Positions 45,680 through 55,855 are shown, numbered from the stretch's first letter. The stretch is 64,000 nt of DNA from Pedobacter sp. Leaf250 (GCF_920984735.1 NZ_CAKLBU010000003.1:124001-188000); one strand, 5' to 3'. Notes: a model not told the origin generated them from the letters alone. Translations and numbers: made by a program.

Positions 45680-48445
45680 TTATACCTGATTTTTCTTAAA
45701 CTCACTCGGTCTCATTCCATACTTAGACTTAAAAACGGTTGAAAAATAATTTGGCGAGGAAAATCCTACCATATAAGTAATTTCTGAAATTGAATAACGG
45801 TCGTTTAATAGCAAATATTTCGCTTTTTTTAATCTCCTGTTCAAGATATAATCCGTCACACTGCAATCCAATAATGCTTTAACTTTGCGATAAAGTTGAA
45901 CCCGGGATATGCCCAACTTCTTACTGATTTCATCAACGCTGAAGTTTTCATTGCTCAGGTTTTGCTCAACTATTCCGGAAAAATCATTGATAAATTTTTT
46001 ATCAAGGGTTTTAGATACGGGTTGTTTGGTACTGGAACTGATGTCACTTGTATAATGCGATTTTAATAAAAAACGGTTTCTCAGCAGATTCTTAACAGTT
46101 GCCTCTAAGTGATCAAAGTTGAATGGCTTAATGATGTAGGCATCTGCCATTGATTCCATTCCATTGATCTGCTGCTCCAAACTTCCCTGGGCGGTAAGCA
46201 GAATGATCGGAATATGCGAGGTTCGCAGATCTGATTTGAGTCGTTCAGATAGCACCCTGCCGGAAAAGTCGGGCAGCACAACATCACAGATAATCAAATC
46301 AGGTACCTGTTCGTATGCCGAATTCAACCCGTTTTCTCCTGAGTTGGCAATATAAACCTCAAACTCTTTCGATAATTTATCACTCAGGTAATTGAGCATA
46401 TCGAAATTGTCTTCAATAACCAATATCGTCTGGTCCTTTAAAACCATTAGATGGTCCTGGTTTTTTACAGAAGGCCCATCCTCTATATCCATTGTATAGA
46501 TCCTGGCATTTTCATATAATTCTTCCTTTAGGATTGAATCATTCACAAGCTCTGCATCACTGAAATGTGCCGAGCCAAGCAATAGCTTAATGGTAAAAAT
46601 CGTTCCCTGCCATTTCTTACTCTCAACCGATAAATCTCCATGATGTAACTTCATCAATTCCTTGGATAAAGAAAGACCCAGTCCGGAACCTTTTTGGGAA
46701 TTCGATGATGCCTGATAAAAATGTTCAAATACGTGATCCGCTTCTTCTGTGCTCATGCCTTCTCCATTATCCCTCACCCTCACCCAAACCGCTTCTTCCC
46801 TGGTTTCAATGGTGATGTGTATGGTGCCATTAGCGGGTGTAAATTTGAGGGCATTGGAAAACAGATTGAATAGAACCTTATCCAGTTTGTTCACATCAAA
46901 CCAGATATCGGCTATATTTCCTGAAGAAATTAATCGTAAATCAATGTTTTTCTTAGTTGCACTGTGTTTAAAGCTATCGACAATTTCCCGGATAAAAGCT
47001 ATCAGATCATTTTTTGTGACCCTAACATCCATTTTTTCATGTTCGATCTTTCGGTAGTCGATGAGCTGGTTGATCATCCTCAGCAGACGATAGACATTTT
47101 TCTGAATTAGCCGAAGGTGTTGCCCTGCCAACGCATTCACTTTCTCGTCTTTTAAGAGATCCTCCAGTGGGGAGAGAATCAGCGTCAGCGGTGTACGGAA
47201 CTCATGGGATATATTGGTAAAAAAATTCAATTTTGCCTCTGTTGCCCGCTCAGCCTTTTCCGACATCTCGATCAGCTGATTTCTTTGGTCGAGAATTTCA
47301 TGGTTGTTTGCCTCCAGCCTTTTATTGATCTTTCGGTTTTCCAGCAGCGAGAAGAAGGCCAGCCCCCCAAAAACAACCGATAACACAAGTGTAACTACTG
47401 TAATATTCAGGATGAGCTGCTGGCTTTCGAACAACGATTGCTGCTCAGATAGCAGTTCCTGCTGGCGCTCGATATCTTTTTGCTGGCTACTGAAACGGTT
47501 CCACTGCAACATCATCAGCTTAACATTGGAAGAATCAATAACAAGGGACTGAAGTATATTCTCTTTTACGAATGATTCCTTGTTCAGTATTCTAAAAGCA
47601 GTTGATATCGCTTCTTTGCCTCCCGTTGGATAAAGTACACTGGCACTAATAACCTTGTCATCAATCATCTGAATCCCGCCGCCCTGACCGGGCAACCCGT
47701 CAATTCCTATGATTTTAATCTTTTTGCCCAATCCAAGCTGATCCAGGATTTCCTTTGCGCCCTGTGCCATCTGATCATTGTGCGCAAAAATCAACTTTGT
47801 TTCCCCTAAAACTTCCCTGATCTTTGAAAGCTGCTGCTTTGCATTACCTTTCAGCCAGTCTCCATAAATTTGATTGACAATCTTTAAACCTGTAAATTTA
47901 CTGATGCCCTCAGCAAAGCCTCTTTGACGCTCTATTGCCGGCGAAGAGCCCGGCAAACCCATGATTTCTACAATATTTCCCGATCCGCCACTGATTACCC
48001 CCGCATATGACCCTGCCATCTTTCCAATCTGATAATTGTCGGCACCCACATAAGCAGTATAAGAACTGGACGATATTTTACGATCGATGACAACAACTGG
48101 TATCCCTTTGCTGTATGCTTGTTCAACTATCGGGGTAAGCGGTCTTGCCTCATTCGGAGAGATGATCAGGATATCAATGTTTTCATTGAGCAACTGCTTA
48201 ACCTGCGAGGCCTGGACTTTGCTATCATTATTGGCATCCTTGTAAATAAGTTCTGCACCTTGATGGAGTGAAAGTTCCATTTTCATTTCCTCCAGCATAG
48301 TTTTACGCCAGAGGTCAGAGCCGACACACTGTGAGAAGCCAATGCGATATCCGCTTTCCTTTGTTTTATTAACGCAGGAACTAAGTGCAATCAGTAAAAT
48401 GATCACAATTAAGAATCTCTTATATATGTGTAAATTTTTATGCAT
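45680..48445 (-). CDS. Hybrid two-component sensor/regulator with sugar-binding domain (fructan HTCS type)
   Basis: A 921-residue one-protein signalling system. In order: N-terminal hydrophobic signal with lipobox-like LIALSSC (C24), a periplasmic-binding-protein domain (about 33-310, RIGFSQCVGSDLWRKTM), membrane helix (about 345-366), histidine-kinase dimerisation domain (NISHEFRTPL, H414), ATPase domain (N-box NLFSNALKF, DNGEGM, GSGLGLSL), receiver domain (ILVIEDN, phospho-acceptor D721, K773) and AraC helix-turn-helix (about 824-918). The PBP-sensor design and the neighbouring fructan genes match the Bacteroides thetaiotaomicron fructose sensor BT1754 as I recall it. It is divergent from the sugar porter gene at 48779 and likely activates the locus. 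Confidence 0.92.
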   Translation of the reverse strand: MHKNLHIYKRFLIVIILLIALSSCVNKTKESGYRIGFSQCVGSDLWRKTMLEEMKMELSLHQGAELIYKDANNDSKVQASQVKQLLNENIDILIISPNEARPLTPIVEQAYSKGIPVVVIDRKISSSSYTAYVGADNYQIGKMAGSYAGVISGGSGNIVEIMGLPGSSPAIERQRGFAEGISKFTGLKIVNQIYGDWLKGNAKQQLSKIREVLGETKLIFAHNDQMAQGAKEILDQLGLGKKIKIIGIDGLPGQGGGIQMIDDKVISASVLYPTGGKEAISTAFRILNKESFVKENILQSLVIDSSNVKLMMLQWNRFSSQQKDIERQQELLSEQQSLFESQQLILNITVVTLVLSVVFGGLAFFSLLENRKINKRLEANNHEILDQRNQLIEMSEKAERATEAKLNFFTNISHEFRTPLTLILSPLEDLLKDEKVNALAGQHLRLIQKNVYRLLRMINQLIDYRKIEHEKMDVRVTKNDLIAFIREIVDSFKHSATKKNIDLRLISSGNIADIWFDVNKLDKVLFNLFSNALKFTPANGTIHITIETREEAVWVRVRDNGEGMSTEEADHVFEHFYQASSNSQKGSGLGLSLSKELMKLHHGDLSVESKKWQGTIFTIKLLLGSAHFSDAELVNDSILKEELYENARIYTMDIEDGPSVKNQDHLMVLKDQTILVIEDNFDMLNYLSDKLSKEFEVYIANSGENGLNSAYEQVPDLIICDVVLPDFSGRVLSERLKSDLRTSHIPIILLTAQGSLEQQINGMESMADAYIIKPFNFDHLEATVKNLLRNRFLLKSHYTSDISSSTKQPVSKTLDKKFINDFSGIVEQNLSNENFSVDEISKKLGISRVQLYRKVKALLDCSVTDYILNRRLKKAKYLLLNDRYSISEITYMVGFSSPNYFSTVFKSKYGMRPSEFKKNQV

Positions 48446-48532
48446 GGAAAAACAGTTAAAAATAATTTTCGACTGCGAATTTTTATATCTGGTTAAACTT
48501 TACGCTTTATTTTATTTAAAGATAACAAAAAG

Positions 48533-48546
48533 GTTAAAGCTTTAAC
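48533..48546. promoter_or_regulatory. Perfect 14-base palindrome GTTAAAGCTTTAAC
   Basis: It is a perfect palindrome in the divergent region, about 90 bases from the sensor start. A similar but degenerate GTTAAACTTTAC lies at about 48492-48503. Together they could be paired operator sites. Confidence 0.4.
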
Positions 48547-48586
48547 AATTAGCTGCCAGGTGTTGCTGCCCGTTTAAATCTATTTA

Positions 48587-48619
48587 TGTATCATAACCTG
48601 AACTTATGTGATACAGGTT
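48587..48619. promoter_or_regulatory. Two interlocked inverted repeats
   Basis: TGTATCATAA (48587-48596) faces TTATGTGATACA (48604-48615), and AACCTG (48595-48600) faces CAGGTT (48614-48619). The arms overlap, so only one hairpin could form at a time in RNA; as DNA it could be a composite operator. Confidence 0.4.
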
Positions 48620-48661
48620 TGTAAGTGTAGCGTTAATAGTGTTTGTTTTTTTATTTAAAAT

Positions 48662-48674
48662 TCTGATAATCAGA
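48662..48674. promoter_or_regulatory. Palindrome TCTGATAATCAGA
   Basis: A perfect 6+1+6 inverted repeat 105 bases before the sugar porter ATG. It is a candidate protein-binding site; no experimental match is known to me. Confidence 0.3.
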
Positions 48675-48778
48675 TTATTAAATGATGTTAAGATTTTGTT
48701 GTTTTTTGCGACAGATTTAGAATATCCGAACTGCATTTTTCTCCAATTTGCAATCCTTAACCAATAATAAACCTTTTT

Positions 48779-50104
48779 ATGAAAAAACATTCAGTGCTGG
48801 CCTGGTCAATGGTCGTAGCTTTGGGAGGATTCCTTTTCGGATTTGATACCGCCGTAATTTCGGGAGCCGAAAAATCTATACAACAATATTGGAACCTTTC
48901 ATCTTTTGCACACGGGCTCACCATTTCCATTGCTTTGATCGGTACGGTCATCGGCTCATTGGTAGGCTCACGTCCCTCAGATCTTTTCGGAAGAAAAAAT
49001 ACACTTTACTTTGTTGCCGCAGCCTATTTGCTTTCCTCTTTAGGAACAGCGCTTGCTGATAACTGGTATGTCTTTCTCATTTTCCGTCTCTTAGGAGGTC
49101 TGGGAGTTGGCATTTCTTCGGTGACAGCGCCCATATATATATCTGAGGTTTCGCCTGCTGACCGAAGAGGCAGATTGGTCGGCCTTTTTCAGTTCAACGT
49201 GGTACTGGGGATTTTGGTTTCCTATCTGTCTAACTACTTGCTCAGCCAAGGAGGAGAAACCTCGTGGAGATGGATGCTTGGCGTGCAGGCGTTTCCGTCA
49301 ATTATTTTTTTAGTGCTGATCTACTTTATTCCGGAAAGCCCAAGATGGTTGATATTAAAAAAGGGAGCTACAGAAAAGGCGCTCGCCATTTTAAGGATTA
49401 TAAATCCGCTGAATTGTGAGCAGGAACTGGCAGCAATTCAGAAATCGGGCACGGATATGGACAATAACAAATCCGGCGACAGCCTTTTTTCAGGAAAATA
49501 CAACAGGCCTATTATTCTTGCAGTGCTTTTTGCATTCTTCAATCAGGTCTCAGGTATCAATGCGATTATCTATTATGCTCCAAGGATATTTGAAATGGCA
49601 GGATTGGGCGCTCATTCGTCATTACTTTCTACAGTGGGCATTGGGATGGTTAACTTCATCTTTACCCTTTTGGCCATCAATATTATAGATAAGGTCGGCA
49701 GAAGAACCCTCATGTTTATCGGCTCTTTTGGTCTTATTGCCTCCTTAGCCCTGGTTGGATTTACTTTTTTAGGCAAGGATTCCGGCGGCTTTGAAATCCC
49801 GCTATATGTGATGCTTTTCATCGGGTTTTTTGCATTTTCCCAGGGCGCTGTAATTTGGGTGTTCATTTCTGAAATTTTCCCCAATCAGGTGCGAGCCAAG
49901 GGTCAAACCCTGGGAAGTTCTACCCATTGGGTGATGGCAGCTATTATAGCCTTTTGTTTTCCATATTTAGCTGAGTCATTGGGCGGGGCAACGGTATTCT
50001 TTTTCTTTTGTGGTATGATGGTGCTTCAACTCTTATTTGTATGGAAAATCATGCCGGAGACTAAGGGTAAATCATTAGAACAGATTGGAACTATACTTCA
50101 TTAA
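48779..50104 (+). CDS. MFS sugar porter (fructose/hexose:H+ symporter type)
   Basis: A 441-residue protein with 12 membrane helices and the sugar-porter signatures: GFLFGFDTAVISGAEK (about 13-28), RPSDLFGRK (about 62-70), PESPRWL (about 182-188), QVSGINAIIYYAPRIFEMAG (about 256-275) and the C-terminal PETKGKSLEQI. It should import the monosaccharide released in the periplasm, most likely fructose given the fructokinase gene 10 bases downstream. It is the first gene of the plus-strand fructan operon. Confidence 0.92.
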   Translation: MKKHSVLAWSMVVALGGFLFGFDTAVISGAEKSIQQYWNLSSFAHGLTISIALIGTVIGSLVGSRPSDLFGRKNTLYFVAAAYLLSSLGTALADNWYVFLIFRLLGGLGVGISSVTAPIYISEVSPADRRGRLVGLFQFNVVLGILVSYLSNYLLSQGGETSWRWMLGVQAFPSIIFLVLIYFIPESPRWLILKKGATEKALAILRIINPLNCEQELAAIQKSGTDMDNNKSGDSLFSGKYNRPIILAVLFAFFNQVSGINAIIYYAPRIFEMAGLGAHSSLLSTVGIGMVNFIFTLLAINIIDKVGRRTLMFIGSFGLIASLALVGFTFLGKDSGGFEIPLYVMLFIGFFAFSQGAVIWVFISEIFPNQVRAKGQTLGSSTHWVMAAIIAFCFPYLAESLGGATVFFFFCGMMVLQLLFVWKIMPETKGKSLEQIGTILH

Positions 50105-50114
50105 ATAAATTACT

Positions 50115-51017
50115 ATGACTGAAACTATAAACGCACCGGCTGTTTGTTTTGGCGAGATCCTTTGGGATGTCTTGCCTGACGGCCCGCAACCGGGCGGAGC
50201 GCCGTTAAACGTGGCTTATCATTTGAATAAGCTCGGGCTTTCCACCGGAATCATCAGTAAAATCGGCCAGGATGAAAACGGAAGGAAACTGGAATCATTA
50301 CTGGATAAGTGGGGCATTTCCAAACAGCTCCTTCAGCATGATTCCCTTTATCCCACAAGTGAGGTTATTGCCAGAATAGGAGCCGGTAATGAGGTTAGCT
50401 ATGAAATTGTTTTTCCCGTAGCCTGGGACTTTATAAATAAGCCGGATGAACTTTCGCCAACGGCGCTGTCGGAAAGCTACTTTGTCTACGGAAGCCTTTC
50501 CTCAAGAAATGAGCATTCCAAACAAACCTTATTTGAGTTATTGGAGCGAGGGTCAATTAATGTGTTTGACATCAACCTGAGACCACCTTTTTTTAACAAA
50601 ACTTTGCTCAATGACTTACTGCTGAAAGCCGATATTGTGAAGTTCAATGAATCAGAACTGCACATGGCACAAATTCTTTTTGGCGGAAGCCATCGAAACC
50701 AGTCCGAACAGGTGAAATTCATACAGGACCGCTTTAACGTTCCGGAGGTAATTGTCACTAAGGGGGAATTCGGTGCAGCTTATTACAAGGGCGATCAATC
50801 CTATCATGCATGGGGATCAGAGGTTTCCGTAAGTGATACCATCGGAAGCGGCGATTCATTCCTTGCCGCTTTCATTGCCAACCATCAAAAAGGTGTGGCT
50901 CCCAAGGAAATCATTAAAAATGCAATCGGGATGGGTGCTTTCATTGCCACCCGCAAAGGTGGTTGCCCTGAATATGAACTCCAGGAATACATCGATTTTA
51001 TAAAACAAATATTTTAA
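50115..51017 (+). CDS. PfkB-family carbohydrate kinase, probable fructokinase
   Basis: A 300-residue cytoplasmic kinase with the PfkB/ribokinase signatures: GGAPLNVAYHLNKLG near residues 28-42 and DTIGSGDSFLAAF near 241-253, with the catalytic base D247. The N-terminus VCFGEILWDVLPDG is typical of fructokinases. It phosphorylates fructose to fructose-6-phosphate (or a close relative) right after import by the neighbouring porter. Confidence 0.9.
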   Translation: MTETINAPAVCFGEILWDVLPDGPQPGGAPLNVAYHLNKLGLSTGIISKIGQDENGRKLESLLDKWGISKQLLQHDSLYPTSEVIARIGAGNEVSYEIVFPVAWDFINKPDELSPTALSESYFVYGSLSSRNEHSKQTLFELLERGSINVFDINLRPPFFNKTLLNDLLLKADIVKFNESELHMAQILFGGSHRNQSEQVKFIQDRFNVPEVIVTKGEFGAAYYKGDQSYHAWGSEVSVSDTIGSGDSFLAAFIANHQKGVAPKEIIKNAIGMGAFIATRKGGCPEYELQEYIDFIKQIF

Positions 51018-51028
51018 ACTAATCCATA

Positions 51029-51052
51029 TTACTAACCAAATTTTACTAACCA
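51029..51052 (+). repeat. Direct repeat TTACTAACCA x2 before susC
   Basis: Two identical 10-base copies at 51029-51038 and 51043-51052, in the 44-base gap between the kinase stop and the SusC ATG. They could be a regulator half-site pair or a chance repeat. Confidence 0.4.
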
Positions 51053-51061
51053 GAATTAATT

Positions 51062-54000
51062 ATGAGAAAACTTTTCCTTTCCTGGCTTTTTGCCCTGATG
51101 GCAATGAGCTTAGCTTACGGGCAGAGCAGGGTAATCAGCGGAACGGTCACCGACAACGATTCCATGCCCTTGGAAGCGGTTACTGTTGTAGTTGTTGGTA
51201 CACAGAAAACCACCACTACAGATGCAAAAGGTAATTTTAGAATAGAGGCCTCTAACGGACAGACCCTGCGCTTCATCTATATAGGCGCCGAGCCTAATTC
51301 CATTCTGCTCACCGCGGAATCCGCCAGCTTAAAAATCAAAATGGCCATTTCAGTTAATGATTTGAATACCGTAGTGGTTACAGGATACCAGAAAGAACGC
51401 AAGAAAGATCTCACAGGAGCTGTTTCAGTAGTGAATATGAAGGATATTGCCAGCATCCCGACCGGAAACATCATGACCTCCCTTCAAGGCAGGGTTGCCG
51501 GGTTATCGGTCGCCACTGATGGTACGCCGGGTGGGGTAAGTACAGGTGTAGGTATTAGGGGTATCACCACAATAAATAACAGTAGCCCCCTTTACGTTAT
51601 CGATGGTGTTCAAACCAGGGACAATATCTCCACATTGCTCAATGCCAACGATGTAGAATCTGTGCAGGTATTAAAAGATGCTGCATCGGCATCAATTTAC
51701 GGTACGCAGGCAGCAAACGGGGTGATTATCATTACTACAAAAAGAGCAAAAAGAGATCAGTTCAAAATAGATTTCGATGGACAGCTCACCACCCAATCCT
51801 TTCACACGGGAATAAAAATGCTCAATACTCAGCAATGGGGAGACACTTATTGGACTGCCTATAAAAATGATGGCATCGCACCAAGGCACGATCTTTATGG
51901 AAGCGGCACTGTTCCTGTGATACCGGAATTTATAGATTCCAGAAAAACCATCAGGTCTTCGGATACCGACTGGGCGAAAGAAGTTTACAACACTGCGGTA
52001 TTACAAAACTATACGCTCACCGTTTCCAAGGGATCCCAGAACGGAAATTCTCTTTTCGCCGTTAACTATTTTGATCAGGATGGTCTGGTTAAATATACGA
52101 ACTTCAAGCGTCTTAATGCTAGGCTAAACTCCGATTATAACTACCTGAACAATAGAATCCGGGTGGGCGAGAATCTAAATGTAAGCAGATGGACTGAAAA
52201 GCTAAAACCGGCCGGGATAGAGGAGCTTGTAATTGCGCAGCATCCCATTATTCCGGTGTATGATATTTTCGGGGGATATGCAGGCCCTACACAAGGAATC
52301 GGTGATAAACCCAATCCAGTAAGGCTGCTTGATCAGCAAAGGAATAACAGACAGGAGCAATGGCGCATTTTTGGAAATACATATATTGAGGTTGAACCGA
52401 TAAAAAACCTGGTATTCAGGTCTAACTTCAGCCTGAATTATCGCAATGGCTTTGCATCGGTATTTGAACCGAAATGGAAAGAAGGAGATCGTTCAGTGGA
52501 TAAAAACGCACTGACCACAACCTCGGATTATAACAGGGACTGGATATGGTCCAACACCGCAAATTATAGTCGGGTTATCGGAAAACATTCTTTAAATGCA
52601 CTCATCGGTGCGGAATCAAAAGAGAACTACAATGAATCTGTTGGCGCAAGACGGGAGAATTTTTTAATCGAAGCAATTGATTACCGTTACATCAGTGCAG
52701 GCGATGGCGCTCAAACCAATAGCGGAATTGGATCCCGCAATGCAACCAGATCGCTATTCGCAAAGGTGAACTATGTTTACAGTGATCGCTACCTTTTCTC
52801 CGGAACGATCAGAAGGGATGCATCATCACGCTTCGGACAAAATAACAATGCCGGCTATTTTCCCGGTGTTTCCGGTGCATGGAGGATTTCACAGGAATCG
52901 TTCATGAAAGATATCAAGGCAATCAACGACCTTAAGTTCAGGGTAAGCTGGGGACAAAACGGAAACGATCTTCTGGACAATGAGGCAACCTATACAAAAT
53001 ACCAGACCAACTTAAATATGGCCGGTTACGATATCGCAGGCATCAATCAAGGCATCATTCCAAATGGTATCATCAAGAACAGGACTGGAAACCCCAATAT
53101 CAAATGGGAAGTTACAACCCAGACCAACTTTGGCCTTGATCTGACTATGCTGGATAATCGTTTAAGCCTTTCTGCCGATTACTACATCAAAGATACCAAG
53201 GATATGCTTATTGATCGTCCCTACATTGCCATCATCGGCGAGGGTGGAAGTATTGCTTATAATGGAGCATCACTGAACAACAAAGGTTTTGAGGCGACTT
53301 TGAGCTGGCAGGATAAAGTGGGCAAGGATTTCAATTATAGTGTAACCTTCACCGGAACGGCCTATAAAAATAAGGTTACTGACGTACCTGCAGACATTTA
53401 CTACACCTTTGGTGGCGGAAATGGAATAGATAAAACCATTGTAGGCCAACCGCTGGGTTCATGGCTGGGGCTTCAGACTAATGGCCTTTATAAAACTGCA
53501 GCTGATTTGAATGACGGAATCAATCAGCCTGGAAAAGGACTCGGTAGATTAAGATATGTGGACACCAACGGCGACAAGGTGATTAATGACCGTGATCGTG
53601 TTTGGCTGGGATCTGACCAGCCTAAATTTATCGGGGGATTGAATGTTGCATTAAGCTACAAGGCCTTTGACTTTGCTTTCTTCGTAAACGGGATGATCAG
53701 GGATGCCTATAACAACTCTAAATTTTATACGGATTTCTTTCAGCTTTGGACGGGAAACCATGGCACAAGACTTCTGGATGCCTGGAATCCAACAAGCAAT
53801 TTTGATTCCGGCATTCCCTCGCTCACAGCAGTTAACCTTAATGATGAGGGCAGAACTTCGGATTATTTTATCGAAAACGGGTCGTATCTTAAACTCAAGA
53901 ATATCCAGCTTGGCTATACCCTTCCAAGATCGATTGCAGACAAATTGAAATTAAGGAATTTTAGGGTATATCTTCAGGGGCAGGACCTCTTTACCATTAC

Positions 54001-54088
54001 CGGTTACAATGGGGCGGATCCGGAAGGCCTGGGTTATCCTTACCCATTGCCAAGAACATTTACACTGGGACTAAATTTTGGATTTTAG
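51062..54088 (+). CDS. SusC-family TonB-dependent fructan importer (no STN domain)
   Basis: A 1008-residue outer-membrane protein. It has a signal peptide (FLSWLFALMAMSLAYGQ), a carboxypeptidase-like domain (about 24-95, ISGTVTDNDSMPLEAVTVVVVG), a plug (about 105-225, IMTSLQGRVAGLSV and IYGTQAANGVIIITTKR) and a barrel ending FTLGLNFGF. It lacks the STN domain seen in the other two SusC proteins of the window, consistent with control by the hybrid sensor instead of FecI/FecR. With SusD it imports fructan oligosaccharides. Confidence 0.93.
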   Translation: MRKLFLSWLFALMAMSLAYGQSRVISGTVTDNDSMPLEAVTVVVVGTQKTTTTDAKGNFRIEASNGQTLRFIYIGAEPNSILLTAESASLKIKMAISVNDLNTVVVTGYQKERKKDLTGAVSVVNMKDIASIPTGNIMTSLQGRVAGLSVATDGTPGGVSTGVGIRGITTINNSSPLYVIDGVQTRDNISTLLNANDVESVQVLKDAASASIYGTQAANGVIIITTKRAKRDQFKIDFDGQLTTQSFHTGIKMLNTQQWGDTYWTAYKNDGIAPRHDLYGSGTVPVIPEFIDSRKTIRSSDTDWAKEVYNTAVLQNYTLTVSKGSQNGNSLFAVNYFDQDGLVKYTNFKRLNARLNSDYNYLNNRIRVGENLNVSRWTEKLKPAGIEELVIAQHPIIPVYDIFGGYAGPTQGIGDKPNPVRLLDQQRNNRQEQWRIFGNTYIEVEPIKNLVFRSNFSLNYRNGFASVFEPKWKEGDRSVDKNALTTTSDYNRDWIWSNTANYSRVIGKHSLNALIGAESKENYNESVGARRENFLIEAIDYRYISAGDGAQTNSGIGSRNATRSLFAKVNYVYSDRYLFSGTIRRDASSRFGQNNNAGYFPGVSGAWRISQESFMKDIKAINDLKFRVSWGQNGNDLLDNEATYTKYQTNLNMAGYDIAGINQGIIPNGIIKNRTGNPNIKWEVTTQTNFGLDLTMLDNRLSLSADYYIKDTKDMLIDRPYIAIIGEGGSIAYNGASLNNKGFEATLSWQDKVGKDFNYSVTFTGTAYKNKVTDVPADIYYTFGGGNGIDKTIVGQPLGSWLGLQTNGLYKTAADLNDGINQPGKGLGRLRYVDTNGDKVINDRDRVWLGSDQPKFIGGLNVALSYKAFDFAFFVNGMIRDAYNNSKFYTDFFQLWTGNHGTRLLDAWNPTSNFDSGIPSLTAVNLNDEGRTSDYFIENGSYLKLKNIQLGYTLPRSIADKLKLRNFRVYLQGQDLFTITGYNGADPEGLGYPYPLPRTFTLGLNFGF

Positions 54089-54112
54089 CATACACCACTA
54101 ATTTAACTGATC

Positions 54113-55855
54113 ATGAAATTTATATATATAGTATTTGCAGGTATGATTTTATTCAGCTCTTGCAAGAAAGATTTTTTGGATACAAAACCACAGGGAAAAC
54201 TAAGCGATGACCTTTTGAATACGCCCGACGGGATCGAGGCCTTATGCATATCTGCTTATTCGGCTCTTGCCGGACCTGAAGGTAGTGACGGTACCTTTCT
54301 CTCACCAACTACTAACTGGGTCTATGGCGATGTCAGGGCCGAAACAGCCTACAAAGGCGGCGGCGGTATTGGTGATATTGGTGAATTTAATGCCTTCGAA
54401 ACCTTTCAGGGTGTATTTGCAACTAACGGTCTCCTTGACAGAAAATGGTTCAGTCTTTACCGTAGCGTTCAACGTGCCAATAGTGCCATTAAACGCCTGA
54501 ATGCCGTAACGGAAGCACAGGTGCCCTTGAAAAATGTGCGTCTGGGTGAAATGCGTTTTCTTCGTGCCCATTACTTTTTTGAACTTACTCGTCTGTTCAA
54601 CCATGTGCCATATTTCGATGAAAATGTAGAAATTGAAAATTATGTTAAGATATCCAATGTAGAGTTTACCAGGGATCAGCTGCTGGAGAAAATTGCAAAA
54701 GAGTTTGCTGATGCCGCTGCACTATTACCTGCTGCCCAGCCACAAAAAGGTCGTGCGACAAAATTTGCAGCCATAGCTTATCAGGCGAAGGTAAATCTGT
54801 ACCGTGCTTACAAACAAAATCCTGATAACACTTTAGCCAGTATCGATCAAACCCTGCTCACAAATGTGATTGCGCAGTGCGATCAGGTGATTAGCGGAGG
54901 TGGATACGGCCTGCTTGCTGATTTTCAACAACTTTCAATGGCCGAGTTTGACAATGGTGCTGAATCTGTTTTTGCTGTGCAGTATTCAATCGGTGATGGA
55001 ACAGATCAAGGCAGGATAAACTGGAGCAATCTGCTCAACGCTCCAAGGGGACCGGCTTACAGTGGAGATGGATTCTTCCAGCCCAGCCAAAACCTGGTGA
55101 ACTCTTATAAAACCGATGCCAATGGATTAGCTATTCCTGATACTTACAACAATGCTAACCTGCTTACCCTGGCCGATGGTTTTGCTACTAATGTAGATCC
55201 AAGGCTTGACTTTACACTGGGAAGGCTTGGTGTAAGGTGGAAAAATTTTGCCACAGGCCCCTATGCTGCCGACTGGGTCCGGGAACCGGCAACCTATGGT
55301 AACTACTCCAACAAAAAAGCACTCGTATCCCCTGAATCCCCATTCATGGTAAAAGGCTTCCCTTGGGGCGGATCTGCCTTAAATTTTACCATCATAAGAT
55401 ATGCAGATGTACTACTATGGAAAGCTGAAGCGCTGATTGAACTTAACCGGCACGATGAGGCCCTGCCACTTATTAATCAAATCAGGGCAAGGGCCAGGAA
55501 CAGCAAATACGTATTGGCTTGGAACAATACCAGTCCAACGGACTATGCTGCAAAATATAACATCAATACCTATCAACCTGGTATAAACTGTACCTGGAGC
55601 AACGATTATGCAAGAAAAGCGCTCCGCTTCGAACGAAAACTGGAACTAGCAATGGAAGGTGAACGCTTTTTTGATCTGGTAAGATGGGGAAGCGCAGACC
55701 AGGTTCTCAACACAGAATATTTCTCAAAAGAGAAAACCTTGAGAACCTATCTTCAAAATGCAAGGTTCGTAAAGGGAAGGGATGAATATTTCCCTATACC
55801 ACAGCCACAGATTAATTTTTCTGCAGGATTATATAAGCAGAACCCAGGTTATTAG
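54113..55855 (+). CDS. SusD-family fructan-binding lipoprotein
   Basis: A 580-residue protein with a lipoprotein signal (IYIVFAGMILFSSC, Cys about residue 17) followed by KKDFLDTKPQGKLSDD, a common SusD start. It has the helical SusD fold with RANSAIKRLN, EMRFLRAHYFFELTRLF and a C-terminal RFERKLELAMEGERFFDLVRWG. It starts 24 bases after SusC and should be the surface lid of the fructan importer. Confidence 0.93.
   Translation: MKFIYIVFAGMILFSSCKKDFLDTKPQGKLSDDLLNTPDGIEALCISAYSALAGPEGSDGTFLSPTTNWVYGDVRAETAYKGGGGIGDIGEFNAFETFQGVFATNGLLDRKWFSLYRSVQRANSAIKRLNAVTEAQVPLKNVRLGEMRFLRAHYFFELTRLFNHVPYFDENVEIENYVKISNVEFTRDQLLEKIAKEFADAAALLPAAQPQKGRATKFAAIAYQAKVNLYRAYKQNPDNTLASIDQTLLTNVIAQCDQVISGGGYGLLADFQQLSMAEFDNGAESVFAVQYSIGDGTDQGRINWSNLLNAPRGPAYSGDGFFQPSQNLVNSYKTDANGLAIPDTYNNANLLTLADGFATNVDPRLDFTLGRLGVRWKNFATGPYAADWVREPATYGNYSNKKALVSPESPFMVKGFPWGGSALNFTIIRYADVLLWKAEALIELNRHDEALPLINQIRARARNSKYVLAWNNTSPTDYAAKYNINTYQPGINCTWSNDYARKALRFERKLELAMEGERFFDLVRWGSADQVLNTEYFSKEKTLRTYLQNARFVKGRDEYFPIPQPQINFSAGLYKQNPGY

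Larger units (their letters stand above)
48446..48778. other. Divergent regulatory region of the fructan locus
   Basis: This 333-base stretch has no credible gene. It lies between the sensor (minus) and porter (plus) starts and holds several inverted repeats listed separately (48533-48546, 48587-48619, 48662-48674). It should contain the promoters of both directions and the binding sites of the sensor's AraC domain. Confidence 0.65.
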
